A DNA stretch of 64,000 nucleotides from Desulfomonile tiedjei DSM 6799 (GTDB taxonomy: Bacteria; Desulfobacterota; Desulfomonilia; Desulfomonilales; Desulfomonilaceae). Location: contig NC_018025.1 in NCBI RefSeq assembly GCF_000266945.1, positions 248,001 to 312,000 on the forward strand, in the 5' to 3' direction. The stretch's first letter is position 1. Each line of letters starts with the position of its first letter. Made by a program: the position numbers and the translations under genes. The notes under the pieces are model-generated. The model ran no database searches. It saw nothing but the letters and a program-made list of their open reading frames with translations, and was not told the DNA's origin. Below are positions 1 through 8,529 of this stretch, one piece after another.

Positions 1-1
1 G

Positions 2-3000
2 CTTTCGTTAGGGTTGGCCGTGTCGATAGGGAGCTATTTGGTAACCCGAGTTGGTGGAGCGAATGATGCCACTACCGTTCAGGCTGCCGGGTTTTTCTTC
101 GGATCTGTTTTTCACGCCATAGGAGCGATTCTCAATGCTTCCGGTCGTCATCCGCATTACGGCAAAGGAAAACCTCTGACTGTTGCCGCTGCATATGCAG
201 GTGTGACCGGGATCGTTGTGTGCGTCACATTGGCCGCCTTGAATGATGCTATCCTGCCGTTTTTCGATCCTTCGCATGGGCCGTCGATGCTAAGGCAAGC
301 GGTTCTCGGCAGCTCGACAGTGCTTTACATTGTCTCATGCGCGTTCTTCTTCACGCATTATCTACGGTCCAGGTCAGATTTCTTCTACTGGTATGCAGTT
401 TCTCTGGCGCTCTCTTCGATAGCAATGATCAGCTTCTTCTTCCTCAGGGCAATTGGATCTCCGATAGGATGGTTGGGGAAATGTGCGCTGTACATGAGCG
501 GTCTCATGGCTTTGGCTGCGGTCTTCAGTTCGCTGAAAAATGCCAGATTACGAGGTGTGACCCTTGAAGAAGCCATTGCCGGACTTTTCGCGGATGCTGA
601 AGCAGGGTACAAGATGCTGGTGGAGACTGCCACTGACGCGATAATCACTTTCGATCACTCAGGAAGGATCATCGACTGGAATTCAGCAGCCGAGAAGATG
701 TTCGGCTATTCGAAGCAGGAGGCAATTGGAGCGTCTTTCTTCCAGCTCGTCAATGAGAACAGGAATGCGGAGCTTCAGGTTACGAAAGAAGGAGAATCTG
801 CCTTTCATTCGTTTCGACCGGGGAACATAGAAGTGCTGTTGGAGAGGGACGACGGCCGACGGTTTCCGGCGGAAATGGCGGTATCCTGTAGAAAAGGCCC
901 GGTCGGACTCCTTGGAACGTGCATTATTCGAGATCTTACCGAACGCAAACGGGCGGAAGCGGAGGTAAGAGATCTCAATCAGGCGCTCCAACGTACAGTG
1001 AAACAACGCACTGCAGCTCTTGAAACCGCGAGAAAGCAGAACGAATTACTTCAGGCAGTCGAGCGGGCACAAACACAATTCATAGCAGACACGGATTCAG
1101 AGACCGTCTTCGCCCATTTCTTGGAAGATTTTTGCTCACTCACCGCCAGTGAATTCGGCTTCATCGGTGAAATCGTCGAAAATGCGGACGGCCGATTACG
1201 CTTGTACCATAGAGCTGTCGTCAGCAACTCATGCAACGAACAATCCCAGCAGAACAATCATCAAGTCGATCGCACGAACGGAGAGACTCGTGAAATCAGC
1301 GGATTGTGGAGTTCGATCGACGAAGCGGCCGACCCGATAGTGTTCAATCATCCCGAAAACAACAGTCAGAGAATCGGACTGCCGGAAGATCATCCTCCTA
1401 TTCGGGCGTTCCTGGGTCTTCCTTTCCTCCATAATGGCAGACTTATCGGTATGGCTGGTTTAGCCAACAGGGCCGATGGCTACGATAGCGAACTTGTCGA
1501 TTTCCTTCAGCCTTATGTTATGACGTGTGCCAACATTATAAAAGCATATGATAACCAAAATCGGCGTAGAGAAGCTGAGCAACAATTGAAGAAAGCGCAT
1601 GCCGAACTTGAACAAAAGGTCCGGGAACGCACAGCGAAATTAGCTCGGGAAATCGAAGAGCGAAAACAAACGGAACAGGCATTACTGGAAAGCAGGGCAA
1701 AGTACAAGGCCTTGTATGAAGATTCGGCAGACGGGATTCTTTTGTTCGATGATACTGGTACTGTCGTGGATGCCAACAAGGCAATCCTGCACATGTTCGG
1801 ATACTCATTGGAAGAAATCAGGGGACAACATATAGAAGAGCTGATTCACCCCGAAGATCTGAAAGAAACGCCTCTAAAGCTGCAAGCAATCCTTGAAGGT
1901 GTATTGACCCGCCTGGATCGTCGCATGCGTATGAAAGACGGCACGTACGTGGCATGCGAGGTCTGCGGCAGACACATAGGAGATAACCTGAATCAGGCTT
2001 TGTACCGGGATATTACCGAGCGGCAACTGGCCCAGGAAGCACTCAGACAAAACGAGGAGCTTTATCGGCAAATGTTCCATGGATGTCACGCAGTGAAATT
2101 ACTTATAGATCCTGACACTGCAGACATACTCGATGCAAATGCGGCAGCTTCAAAGTTTTACGGATACGAACTCGCGGATCTGAAGAAAATGAAAATAGTG
2201 CACGTCAATGTGCTATCCCCCTCAGAAATTTATGCCGAGATAGACAAAGCCCGTGCAGAACTCAAACACTTCTTCTTGTTTGAACACAAACTTGCGTCCG
2301 GAGAAATCCGGAATGTTGAAGTGTATACCAGTACACTGAACGTTCGTGGTCGAACCTTGCTTTCTTCCATCATTCACGACGTTACCAATCGCGTGAGAGC
2401 TGAAGCCGACTTAATCAGATCGAATAAAGATCTCGAGCAATTTGCGTACGTCGCTTCACACGATTTGCAGGAACCTCTGCGTAATGTAGTGAGTGCTCTG
2501 CAGATGATCGAAAAACTGTACAAAGGACGCCTCGACGAAGAATCGGACACGTTGATCCACTATGCAGTAGATTCCGCCAAGAAGATGAGGTCTCTCATCA
2601 TCGATCTTCTGACGTATTCCAGGCTCAATCTAGGGCAACTGTTCGAAAGGGTAGACACCCAAAAAGTCCTGGAACAATCGCTTCACAATCTCGAGAACCT
2701 TATTTACGCGAAAGGCACGACTGTCACGTACGATGAAATGCCTGATGTACAGGGAGATGCAACGCAGTTGATGCAAGTATTTCAGAATCTCATAGCAAAT
2801 GCCGTGAAATTCGGGCGTACAGATTCACCTCAAGTGCATATTTCCGCACAAAAAACCGGCAATGAATGGATTTTTTCCGTACAGGACAATGGCATCGGCG
2901 TACCGAAAGAGTATTTTGACCGCATTTTCGTCATTTTTCAGCAACTGAACAAACAGGAAACTTTTGACGGTACCGGTATGGGGCTGGCCATTGTAAAGAG

Positions 3001-3097
3001 AATCGTTGAACGCCACCGCGGGCGAATCTGGGTAGAATCGGAAGTTGAAGTAGGGTCGACATTTTTCTTCAGCATACCCGATGGAAGAACGTCATGA
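2..3097 (+). CDS. Multi-sensor histidine kinase (membrane, PAS-GAF-PAS-PAS-HisKA-HATPase), 5' end outside window
   Basis: A membrane-bound hybrid sensor kinase that autophosphorylates a His and presumably signals to the response regulator downstream. The reading frame is open to the left edge, so the true start lies upstream; about 1031 residues are visible, with a TTG at 14 the first possible start. The first ~185 residues are hydrophobic and hold several membrane helices. Then come a PAS domain (~200-310), a GAF domain (~360-515), two further PAS domains (~560-800), a HisKA domain with the H-box SHDLQEPLRNV, and a HATPase domain with N box (NLIANAVKFG), G1 (DNGIGVP) and G2 (GTGMGLAIVKR). 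The last codons overlap the next gene by ATGA, which implies translational coupling. The H-box class resembles phytochrome-like kinases that pair with Rcp1-type regulators. The signal sensed cannot be read from the sequence. Confidence 0.9.
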   Translation, partial: LSLGLAVSIGSYLVTRVGGANDATTVQAAGFFFGSVFHAIGAILNASGRHPHYGKGKPLTVAAAYAGVTGIVVCVTLAALNDAILPFFDPSHGPSMLRQAVLGSSTVLYIVSCAFFFTHYLRSRSDFFYWYAVSLALSSIAMISFFFLRAIGSPIGWLGKCALYMSGLMALAAVFSSLKNARLRGVTLEEAIAGLFADAEAGYKMLVETATDAIITFDHSGRIIDWNSAAEKMFGYSKQEAIGASFFQLVNENRNAELQVTKEGESAFHSFRPGNIEVLLERDDGRRFPAEMAVSCRKGPVGLLGTCIIRDLTERKRAEAEVRDLNQALQRTVKQRTAALETARKQNELLQAVERAQTQFIADTDSETVFAHFLEDFCSLTASEFGFIGEIVENADGRLRLYHRAVVSNSCNEQSQQNNHQVDRTNGETREISGLWSSIDEAADPIVFNHPENNSQRIGLPEDHPPIRAFLGLPFLHNGRLIGMAGLANRADGYDSELVDFLQPYVMTCANIIKAYDNQNRRREAEQQLKKAHAELEQKVRERTAKLAREIEERKQTEQALLESRAKYKALYEDSADGILLFDDTGTVVDANKAILHMFGYSLEEIRGQHIEELIHPEDLKETPLKLQAILEGVLTRLDRRMRMKDGTYVACEVCGRHIGDNLNQALYRDITERQLAQEALRQNEELYRQMFHGCHAVKLLIDPDTADILDANAAASKFYGYELADLKKMKIVHVNVLSPSEIYAEIDKARAELKHFFLFEHKLASGEIRNVEVYTSTLNVRGRTLLSSIIHDVTNRVRAEADLIRSNKDLEQFAYVASHDLQEPLRNVVSALQMIEKLYKGRLDEESDTLIHYAVDSAKKMRSLIIDLLTYSRLNLGQLFERVDTQKVLEQSLHNLENLIYAKGTTVTYDEMPDVQGDATQLMQVFQNLIANAVKFGRTDSPQVHISAQKTGNEWIFSVQDNGIGVPKEYFDRIFVIFQQLNKQETFDGTGMGLAIVKRIVERHRGRIWVESEVEVGSTFFFSIPDGRTS

Positions 3098-3534
3098 CAG
3101 AGAAAATACGAGAAATAAACATCCTGTTGGTGGAAGACAATCCCATTGATGTTCTGATGACCAGAAAAGCATTGGAACGTTGGGAGATCGCGAATTGCGT
3201 AAACATCGTAAGGGATGGACAAGAGGCTCTGGATTTCCTGTTCAGACGCGGAAAATACGTAGATTCCGTAAAGCCTGATCTGGTCTTTTTGGATCTCAAT
3301 CTTCCAAAGAAGAACGGGAAAGAGGTTCTATTCGAAATCAGCGGAGATCCGAACCTTTCCGGTACCGTAAAAGTTGTTGTAACCACATCCGATATTTTGA
3401 TCGACGTGCAAGCATGGCGCGAACTCGGGGCGGACCTGTGCATCGTCAAGCCGGTTGATTTCGATGCGTATATAGAGATGATACTTTCCGTTCAAGATTA
3501 CTGGGAAATGGTCGGGTTACAGTCCGATAACTGA
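3094..3534 (+). CDS. Single-domain response regulator (Rcp1-like receiver)
   Basis: A stand-alone receiver domain of 146 residues without an output domain. Visible landmarks are the acidic pair in LLVEDNP, the phosphoacceptor Asp in LVFLDLNLP, the Thr of the TTSD motif and the Lys of the CIVKPVDF motif. The NPID and LNLPKKNG pattern is typical of Rcp1/CheY-like partners of large PAS/GAF kinases. Its ATG overlaps the stop codon of the upstream kinase (ATGA), so the two are almost certainly a cognate pair. It probably acts as a phosphate relay or by protein-protein contact. Confidence 0.9.
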   Translation: MTEKIREINILLVEDNPIDVLMTRKALERWEIANCVNIVRDGQEALDFLFRRGKYVDSVKPDLVFLDLNLPKKNGKEVLFEISGDPNLSGTVKVVVTTSDILIDVQAWRELGADLCIVKPVDFDAYIEMILSVQDYWEMVGLQSDN

Positions 3535-3577
3535 TTCCAATTTGCTTTCAAAGTTACACGAAAATCCCCTCTGGCCC

Positions 3578-3751
3578 CATAGACGCTAATTTGATCCAAT
3601 TCTTTGTCCCAAAGGGACAAAAGAAAATAGCCCGGTAATTCATTGCCGGGAATTTGTGTATCAGCCGTCCCTCCGGGACTCGAAAATCATTAGATTTTTC
3701 CTTAACCGGCGATGAATCGCCGGCCTATTTTCAATTGTTCCTCCGGAACAA
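3578..3751. repeat. Modular stem-loop array, copy 1
   Basis: A string of short palindromes separated by A/T-rich spacers: GTCCCAAAGGGAC, CCCGGTAATTCATTGCCGGG, GTCCCTCCGGGAC, CCGGCGATGAATCGCCGG and GTTCCTCCGGAAC. The same modules occur in reverse order and orientation at 32077-32255, including the flanking ATAGACGCTA. The function is unknown; hairpins of this kind could act on transcript ends or be REP-like mobile units. Confidence 0.8.
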
Positions 3752-3790
3752 CTAATCCAAAACTCTCTTAGTCAGCGCCTATGCCCTCTA

Positions 3791-3925
3791 ATACCATTTC
3801 GCAATTATGTATATAAGATAGCGCAGGCTGAGGTGTTCTGAGCGGAGTGATTAGACGGCTTTGCGTCATCCGGAGCGAAGGATACCTCCAGCCTGCCAGA
3901 TTATAAAAAGAAAAGCGAATCGGTA
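3791..3925 (-). mobile_element. MITE-like element B, copy 1 (135 bp, TA-flanked)
   Basis: A 135 bp non-coding element bounded by imperfect terminal inverted repeats (ATACCATTTCGC at the left, GCGAATCGGTA at the right) and flanked by TA on both sides (3789-3790, 3926-3927). The core has GCAGGCTGAGGTGTTCTGAG and its complement-like partner CTCCAGCCTGCC. A second copy of the same length and end structure, in opposite orientation, is at 54232-54366. TA duplication and short TIRs fit a non-autonomous element mobilised by an IS630/Tc1-type transposase. No such transposase is in this window. Confidence 0.8.
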
Positions 3926-4072
3926 TAACCCCCCTTTATTAAAGGGGGGAATGGGGGGATTTTGAATGCAAATTCGAATGAGCATCTCTTTCGCAATATT
4001 TGTTGCTGATCCGGAATTCACGTGCCACTTTCGAGGCACGGACCTGCAGCAATAAGTGGTATATAGTTAGGG

Positions 4073-5257
4073 ATGAAAGAGAAGCAGAATGATATTTCGC
4101 TCGATTCCTGGTCCGGACTGCAACTCCTGGTTTTCTCTCTTGTTGCCGCTGCGTTTACGACCATTTACATTACCCAACCTGTGTTACCGATTTTCCGCTC
4201 CGAATTCGAGGTGGGCGAGACGTACGCGTCTCTGACCATATCAGCCGTTATCTTCGGAATAGCGCTCTCCAATTGCCCATTGGGCATCGCTGCAGATAGA
4301 TTTCCCATCAAACCCATTATTTTGACCGGCGGAATAGTGATTACGCTTTGCAGTCTCGCCTGTTCCATAACCACGAGCATATCGCTACTGATAGGCACTC
4401 GTTTTGTGCAAGGCCTGTTCATTCCATGTCTCACTACGTGCGTGGCTGCATTCCTGTCCAAGACTCTGCCCAGAGAAAAACTCAATGTGGTCATGGGCTC
4501 CTATATTTCGGCAACCGTAGCAGGCGGACTCGGTGGCAGACTGCTTGGCGGTTTCATCCATCCGCCGCTGCACTGGAGATATGCCTTCGTAACCGCATCC
4601 GTAATGGTATTTCTGGCGACGCTTGCTGCATACCGGTTTCTGCCCCACGAGAAATCGAAGAACCCTGCAGATCCGGAAGATCAAGGATTTCTCGCGTTGA
4701 TTGTTCGACCTGAGCTGCTCAGAACATTTCTTGTGGCCTTCAGTGCATTTTTTGTCTTTTCATCGGTATTCAATTATCTTCCTTTTTATCTTTCTTCACC
4801 TGCATTCGGGGCTTCCACCAATGCAATCACGTTCATGTACACGTCGTACGTGATTGGAATCGTTATGGGCCCCGTTGCAGGGAATCTCAGTAACCGCATG
4901 GGTAACGGTGTTATTATGGCTTTGGGTGCAGTTGTGTTTGCAGTATCCATAGGAACCACCCTTATAAAGTCAATGCCTGGAATAGCGCTCAGTTTGTGCG
5001 GAATATGCGCCGGATTCTTTGCAGTGCATGCGGCTGCTGCCGGATCGCTCAACAGAAGGCTTGTGTCCAGTAGAGGTCGAGCAAACTCGCTGTACGTGCT
5101 TTTCTATTATCTGGGCGGATTTGCTGGAATCAGTGTCAGCGGTTATATGTACGTGCTATCCGGTTGGCCCGGAATTGTCGTCACAGGATGGCTCGTCCTC
5201 ATTATTCCATTCGCTACGGGTATGTGGGAACTGAAACATAGGAAGCCGACTCCCTGA
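4073..5257 (+). CDS. MFS transporter, YnfM-like drug/metabolite exporter
   Basis: A major facilitator superfamily permease of 394 residues with about twelve hydrophobic segments, the usual size for the family. The cytoplasmic loop between helices 2 and 3 carries the MFS motif A-like GIAADRFPIKP. The region VGGLGGRLLGG resembles the antiporter motif of the TM4-TM5 region, and YITQPVLPIFRSEFEV at the first helix matches YnfM/arabinose-efflux-type exporters. The start follows an AGTTAGGG-like ribosome site. It lies 33 bases upstream of the spermidine-synthase-like gene, so the two may be co-transcribed, which suggests export of an amine or a related metabolite, but substrate assignment is speculative. 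Confidence 0.88.
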   Translation: MKEKQNDISLDSWSGLQLLVFSLVAAAFTTIYITQPVLPIFRSEFEVGETYASLTISAVIFGIALSNCPLGIAADRFPIKPIILTGGIVITLCSLACSITTSISLLIGTRFVQGLFIPCLTTCVAAFLSKTLPREKLNVVMGSYISATVAGGLGGRLLGGFIHPPLHWRYAFVTASVMVFLATLAAYRFLPHEKSKNPADPEDQGFLALIVRPELLRTFLVAFSAFFVFSSVFNYLPFYLSSPAFGASTNAITFMYTSYVIGIVMGPVAGNLSNRMGNGVIMALGAVVFAVSIGTTLIKSMPGIALSLCGICAGFFAVHAAAAGSLNRRLVSSRGRANSLYVLFYYLGGFAGISVSGYMYVLSGWPGIVVTGWLVLIIPFATGMWELKHRKPTP

Positions 5258-5290
5258 ACTGCATAAAATCGGAAAAGATTTCAAGTAGAA

Positions 5291-6961
5291 ATGACTAAGC
5301 ACATGATTTCACCAGAAAACAATAAACCTCATCCGCCGGGAACACGCTATCTTATTCTACTTACGTTCGTTTCCGGAATGACCATCATGGGACTGGAGAT
5401 GTGCTCAGGGCGGCTCATGGCTCCCTTTTTCGGCACGTCCGTCATGATTTGGACGGTCATCATCGGATCCACCATGATAGCCTTAACAGCAGGGTACTAT
5501 CTGGGAGGTCTTCTGGCCGAGAAAAAGCCAAAGGTGGAATTCCTGGCTGCGATTCTGTTTTTTGCGGCGAGTTTCGTCATATTTTTGCCCTATGTGGCTC
5601 AACCGGTCATGGAAATAGCATTGGGCAGATTTTCCGTCGCTGCGGACAGCTCGTCGAATGCGCTCGTAACTGCCCTGAGCATCTGTGCTTTGCTCATTTC
5701 CGCACCCGCAGTAATTCTGGGTATGACAAGCCCGTTCATTATTCACGTAGCAGCTTTGGATTCGTCCGGAGTGGGCCGTACTGCAGGAAAAGTCTTTGCG
5801 TTCTCAACGCTCGGTTCCATACTTGGGACCCTTATGCCTGCCTTGATTCTTCTCCCCTGGATTGGTATGCGTCTGTCTTTCCTCTTTTTCGGCGGACTGC
5901 TTCTCTGCACGGTTCTATGGCCTTTGAGAAGGTCCGGATTTTTCTATTTCGCGGCAGGTACGGGGATTGTCATTGTGGCTCTGCTCCTGGGCTTAAACGG
6001 ATTGAAAGCACCATTGAAACCGCCGCTTGTCCATCAGCGCGAAACGCTGTATCAGCACGTCAGCATATTCCAAATACCCATCTCTTCACAGAAAGAAGAT
6101 GCCCGGGCGACTGTGCTTCTCACGGATGCAGGAATCGGCATGCAGTCCATGTGGATCGAAGGCAGTCCCATAACGGATTCATGGCAGGACATGTTCGCAC
6201 TCGTTCCACGGGTATATTATGCAGCGAATCGCAAGTTTCCGGACAAAATGCTCCTCATAGGTTTGGGAGGAGCCTGTGCCCCGTACCTCATCAGTCAACA
6301 ATACCCCGATACAGTGATCGATGGAGTTGAAATCGACAGAGGGCTCCTTGAAGCTGCTGCTCCGTATTTCCCTTTCTCTTATTCCCCTCGGCTCGTTTCA
6401 CACGTGAGTGACGGCAGACTCTTCATGCGTGCATCCCGCGGTCAATACGACATAGTGCTCGTGGATGCGTTTCGACCGCCTCACATTCCCTTTCACCTGG
6501 CGAGTCTGGAATTCTTTGCGGAAGTCAAACAGCGAATGACCGGGAACGGTCTCTTGGCAATGAATATAGGAACCACAGGCGACAAGCTTGTGTTCCGAGA
6601 TATTGCCAACACGGTCGCTGCAGTCTTTCCTCACGTCTATTATGCTGAATACCGCCCGACTGAGGGTGGCAGCGTGTTCACCACTCGTCTTCTCATTGCT
6701 TCCGAAAACGACGCAAAAGTCAATCGACCTGAGGTGGAATCCGAAATTCTGGACTTTCCGGACCAGACCTGGAACAAGCTTTTTCAGGTCATGCGTGACT
6801 CGCAGCGATCTGCCGAGGGTTCTGAGACAAGCTTTTTCAAGAAGATTCCTTATGATTCCGCGGGAACGGTTTTCACCGACGATCTTTCAGCTTTAGAGAT
6901 CGTCTCTGAGAAGGAATTTATGCCGCTTACGCTTGGGTACAAAAGTGGGGTCAAGAAGTGA
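5291..6961 (+). CDS. Membrane protein fused to spermidine synthase-like (aminopropyltransferase/methyltransferase fold) domain
   Basis: A 556-residue two-part protein. Residues ~15-245 form about seven membrane helices, beginning TFVSGMTIMGLEMCSGRLMA, a signature of fused MFS/spermidine-synthase proteins. Residues ~270-540 form a Rossmann methyltransferase-like domain with LLIGLGGACAPYLI (cofactor loop), GVEIDRGLLEAA (acidic residue at the end of beta-2) and DIVLVDAFRPPHIPFHL (active-site region). Real spermidine synthases keep two conserved catalytic Asp residues; the DAF motif may retain one, and I cannot confirm the other. No polyamine biosynthesis genes are adjacent, so the substrate is unknown. 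It probably shares an operon with the upstream MFS transporter. Confidence 0.85.
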   Translation: MTKHMISPENNKPHPPGTRYLILLTFVSGMTIMGLEMCSGRLMAPFFGTSVMIWTVIIGSTMIALTAGYYLGGLLAEKKPKVEFLAAILFFAASFVIFLPYVAQPVMEIALGRFSVAADSSSNALVTALSICALLISAPAVILGMTSPFIIHVAALDSSGVGRTAGKVFAFSTLGSILGTLMPALILLPWIGMRLSFLFFGGLLLCTVLWPLRRSGFFYFAAGTGIVIVALLLGLNGLKAPLKPPLVHQRETLYQHVSIFQIPISSQKEDARATVLLTDAGIGMQSMWIEGSPITDSWQDMFALVPRVYYAANRKFPDKMLLIGLGGACAPYLISQQYPDTVIDGVEIDRGLLEAAAPYFPFSYSPRLVSHVSDGRLFMRASRGQYDIVLVDAFRPPHIPFHLASLEFFAEVKQRMTGNGLLAMNIGTTGDKLVFRDIANTVAAVFPHVYYAEYRPTEGGSVFTTRLLIASENDAKVNRPEVESEILDFPDQTWNKLFQVMRDSQRSAEGSETSFFKKIPYDSAGTVFTDDLSALEIVSEKEFMPLTLGYKSGVKK

Positions 6962-6971
6962 GAAAGAAGTT

Positions 6972-7240
6972 GTTACAGTCATTGCCGAAATAGATGACCG
7001 AAACTCAGTGCAGATGTTATAGCTGTTATCGAAAGTCTTGACGGAATCCAATGCCTGCAATGGGAAGAATCAGTAGCGCCGGCGTCCCTGCCGGCGATAA
7101 CTTATTGCTTTGTTTGGTGAATTGTTCGCCGGCACGGAGGCCGGCGCTACCAATTGCTGGGAACTGCTCTTCACAATCCGTGATTACTTTCGAGAATCGG
7201 TATAGTCGGAAAAAACCCCCTGACCCTCATATACCCTAAA
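6972..7240. repeat. Repeat R3, copy 1, interrupted by MITE-A
   Basis: Bases 6972-7019 and 7203-7240 together match, in reverse complement, the uninterrupted sequence at 21718-21796 (shared core CCGAAACTCAGTGCAGATGT followed by TAGTCG and a run of A then C). The 183 bp MITE-A sits exactly at the TA in the middle of the repeat. The copy at 21.7 kb is therefore an empty-site control for this insertion. Confidence 0.8.
7020..7202 (+). mobile_element. MITE-like element A, copy 1 (183 bp, TA-flanked)
   Basis: A 183 bp element with imperfect terminal inverted repeats (TAGCTGTTATCGAAAGT at one end, ACTTTCGAGAATCGGTA at the other) and flanking TA dinucleotides (7018-7019, 7203-7204). The centre holds two GC-rich stem-loops (GCCGGCGTCCCTGCCGGC and GCCGGCACGGAGGCCGGC). 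The copy at 34579-34761 has the same length and differs at a single base by my reading. Its right end (GAATCGGTA) is shared with element B, so both are probably moved by the same IS630/Tc1-like transposase supplied in trans. Confidence 0.85.
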
Positions 7241-7358
7241 ACAGGGTCGTCGCTGGACCGCTCTATTTAGAAGATGCGGAATTCCTGTCAGTTCAAGATG
7301 TGACGAAAACCTCTATAAACAATATCGGACCTGATCATTCAGCAACACGGCTCATGAT

Positions 7359-7446
7359 TGTCATTGCGAGGAGCGAACGCGACGTGGCAATCTCCTGACA
7401 TGGGCCTGTACCTTCAGGAGATTGCTTCGCTTTGCTCGCAATGACA
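7359..7446. repeat. REP-like inverted repeat, copy 1
   Basis: An 88 bp imperfect palindrome beginning TGTCATTGCGAGGAGCG and ending GCTCGCAATGACA, with inner arms GGCAATCTCCTGA and TCAGGAGATTGCTTCG. Related copies are at 12547-12640 and 21560-21648, with a remnant at 45466-45494. It belongs to the widespread family of intergenic ATTGCGAGGAGCG repeats. It lies downstream of the spermidine-synthase-like gene. Confidence 0.85.
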
Positions 7447-7525
7447 GCAATTCAGATACCCTGGCAAAAAAATGATGTGTTTCGCCTTGCTCACCACATC
7501 GATATTCATTGATTATGTTGAATGT

Positions 7526-7548
7526 GTGCCGGCACGGAGGCACGGCAC
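7526..7548. repeat. GC-rich inverted repeat (GTGCCGGCAC family), partial
   Basis: A stem-loop GTGCCGGCACGGAGGCACGGCAC followed by CCACC, preceded by GATATTCATTGATTATGTTGA. This matches the second half of the unit at 31935-32010 and the inverted partial copy at 52628-52692. The first hairpin of the unit is missing here. Confidence 0.65.
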
Positions 7549-7651
7549 CCACCAATTTCCCTAATCTTCAATCGGACACTAATTTTCGCAGTCGCTATAA
7601 TCCGTTTATAAAAAGGTTCTTCGGTCTTGCCCTTTTGAAAGCGCATTTGTG

Positions 7652-8485
7652 TTATCGCTGCGGCGGAGACGGAGCCAGGCACGTCATGGAAAAGTCCATC
7701 AGGTTGGCATTTTCATAGGTGACCCGGTTGAGGAAGTCCAACACATGTCGAATGTATAATTCCGGTTGCTGGTCATAGGTATTGTGACCACACTTGGGGA
7801 GAACCGCCAATTCACCGTTCTTGAGCGAGCGGTAAAACGTCACGGCCTGCTCTACCTCGAAAAGGGCGCTTCGGTCCGGATACAAAACCAGCGCCGGACA
7901 CTGAACGAGAGGCAATAACGGGCGAATATCGAATTTGTCCGATCCGTACGCTCCTCCTTTTGTTCGAGCCATTTCGTACAGAGATTCCGCGTGCTCTTCT
8001 CCAATCCATAACAGGAGTTTGTCACGGACCTGCGCGTCCAATTCGTGAAACGCCTTGGGAAATTTGGCGGCATTGAATTCAGCCATAGTTACATGGCTGT
8101 AACAGAGAGTGCTCGATGTGGTAATGGAGACTACCTGATCGGGAAAATCGGCTGCATAGTGAACTGCAATAACTCCTCCCTCGCACTGGCCGACCATGTG
8201 GAATCTACCAAGATTGAGCTCATGGCTGAGTTGCTTCAGATCTTGGCAATTTTCCTGACAAAAGGTACCGCTCAAGTAGAAGTCTTCAAAATCAGGCCCC
8301 CGTTCCGATCTCCCGTAGCCTCTTCTATCATACAGGACAACCCGATAACCAGCCTCCACAAGAGCGGGATATACGCCCTTCCACATGTTCAGACTGCTAA
8401 AACCGTGATGAAGAAGAACCACCGTCGGACCTTGCCCATGAATCTCGTAATAGATCTGTCTGCCTCGGATTTCCGCAAAGGGCAT
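7652..8485 (-). CDS. Alpha/beta hydrolase with a Cys nucleophile motif
   Basis: A cytoplasmic alpha/beta-hydrolase of 277 residues. The ATG at 8485 is chosen because AAGGAGT lies about seven bases upstream; a longer in-frame start at 8548 has no such site. The oxyanion-hole motif is HHGFSSLNMW, the nucleophile elbow reads VGQCEGG, the acid residue is probably in LVLYPDRSALF, and the catalytic His is in GHNTYDQQ. Most relatives have Ser in the elbow (GxSxG); here it is Cys, as in dienelactone hydrolases. The substrate cannot be predicted. It stands alone, between repeat regions, so no operon context helps. Confidence 0.82.
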   Translation of the reverse strand: MPFAEIRGRQIYYEIHGQGPTVVLLHHGFSSLNMWKGVYPALVEAGYRVVLYDRRGYGRSERGPDFEDFYLSGTFCQENCQDLKQLSHELNLGRFHMVGQCEGGVIAVHYAADFPDQVVSITTSSTLCYSHVTMAEFNAAKFPKAFHELDAQVRDKLLLWIGEEHAESLYEMARTKGGAYGSDKFDIRPLLPLVQCPALVLYPDRSALFEVEQAVTFYRSLKNGELAVLPKCGHNTYDQQPELYIRHVLDFLNRVTYENANLMDFSMTCLAPSPPQR

Positions 8486-8529
8486 GTGAAACTCCTTATA
8501 CTGATTTGCATTCCAAAGAGATAAAATCT

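Larger units (their letters stand above)
3535..4072. other. Repeat-filled intergenic region, no gene
   Basis: No credible coding sequence. It opens with a piece resembling the end of the long hairpin element (3541-3559), then a modular stem-loop array (3578-3751), a 135 bp MITE-like element (3791-3925) and a C/G-tract hairpin (CCCCCC...GGGGGG, about 3929-3946). The last ~100 bases before the MFS gene should contain its promoter, but I cannot point to clear hexamers. Confidence 0.6.

Noticed and set aside
3578-3751. CRISPR array
   Set aside because: The palindromes differ from each other and the spacers are not of constant size; no cas genes are present.
5401-6330. 309-codon open frame inside the spermidine-synthase-like gene
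   Set aside because: Same strand, other frame; the real frame has a domain structure and membrane helices, this one has none.
7051-7239. 62-codon frame, repeated almost exactly at 34610
   Set aside because: Both copies lie within MITE-A; the conserved peptide reflects a recent transposition, not selection on a protein.
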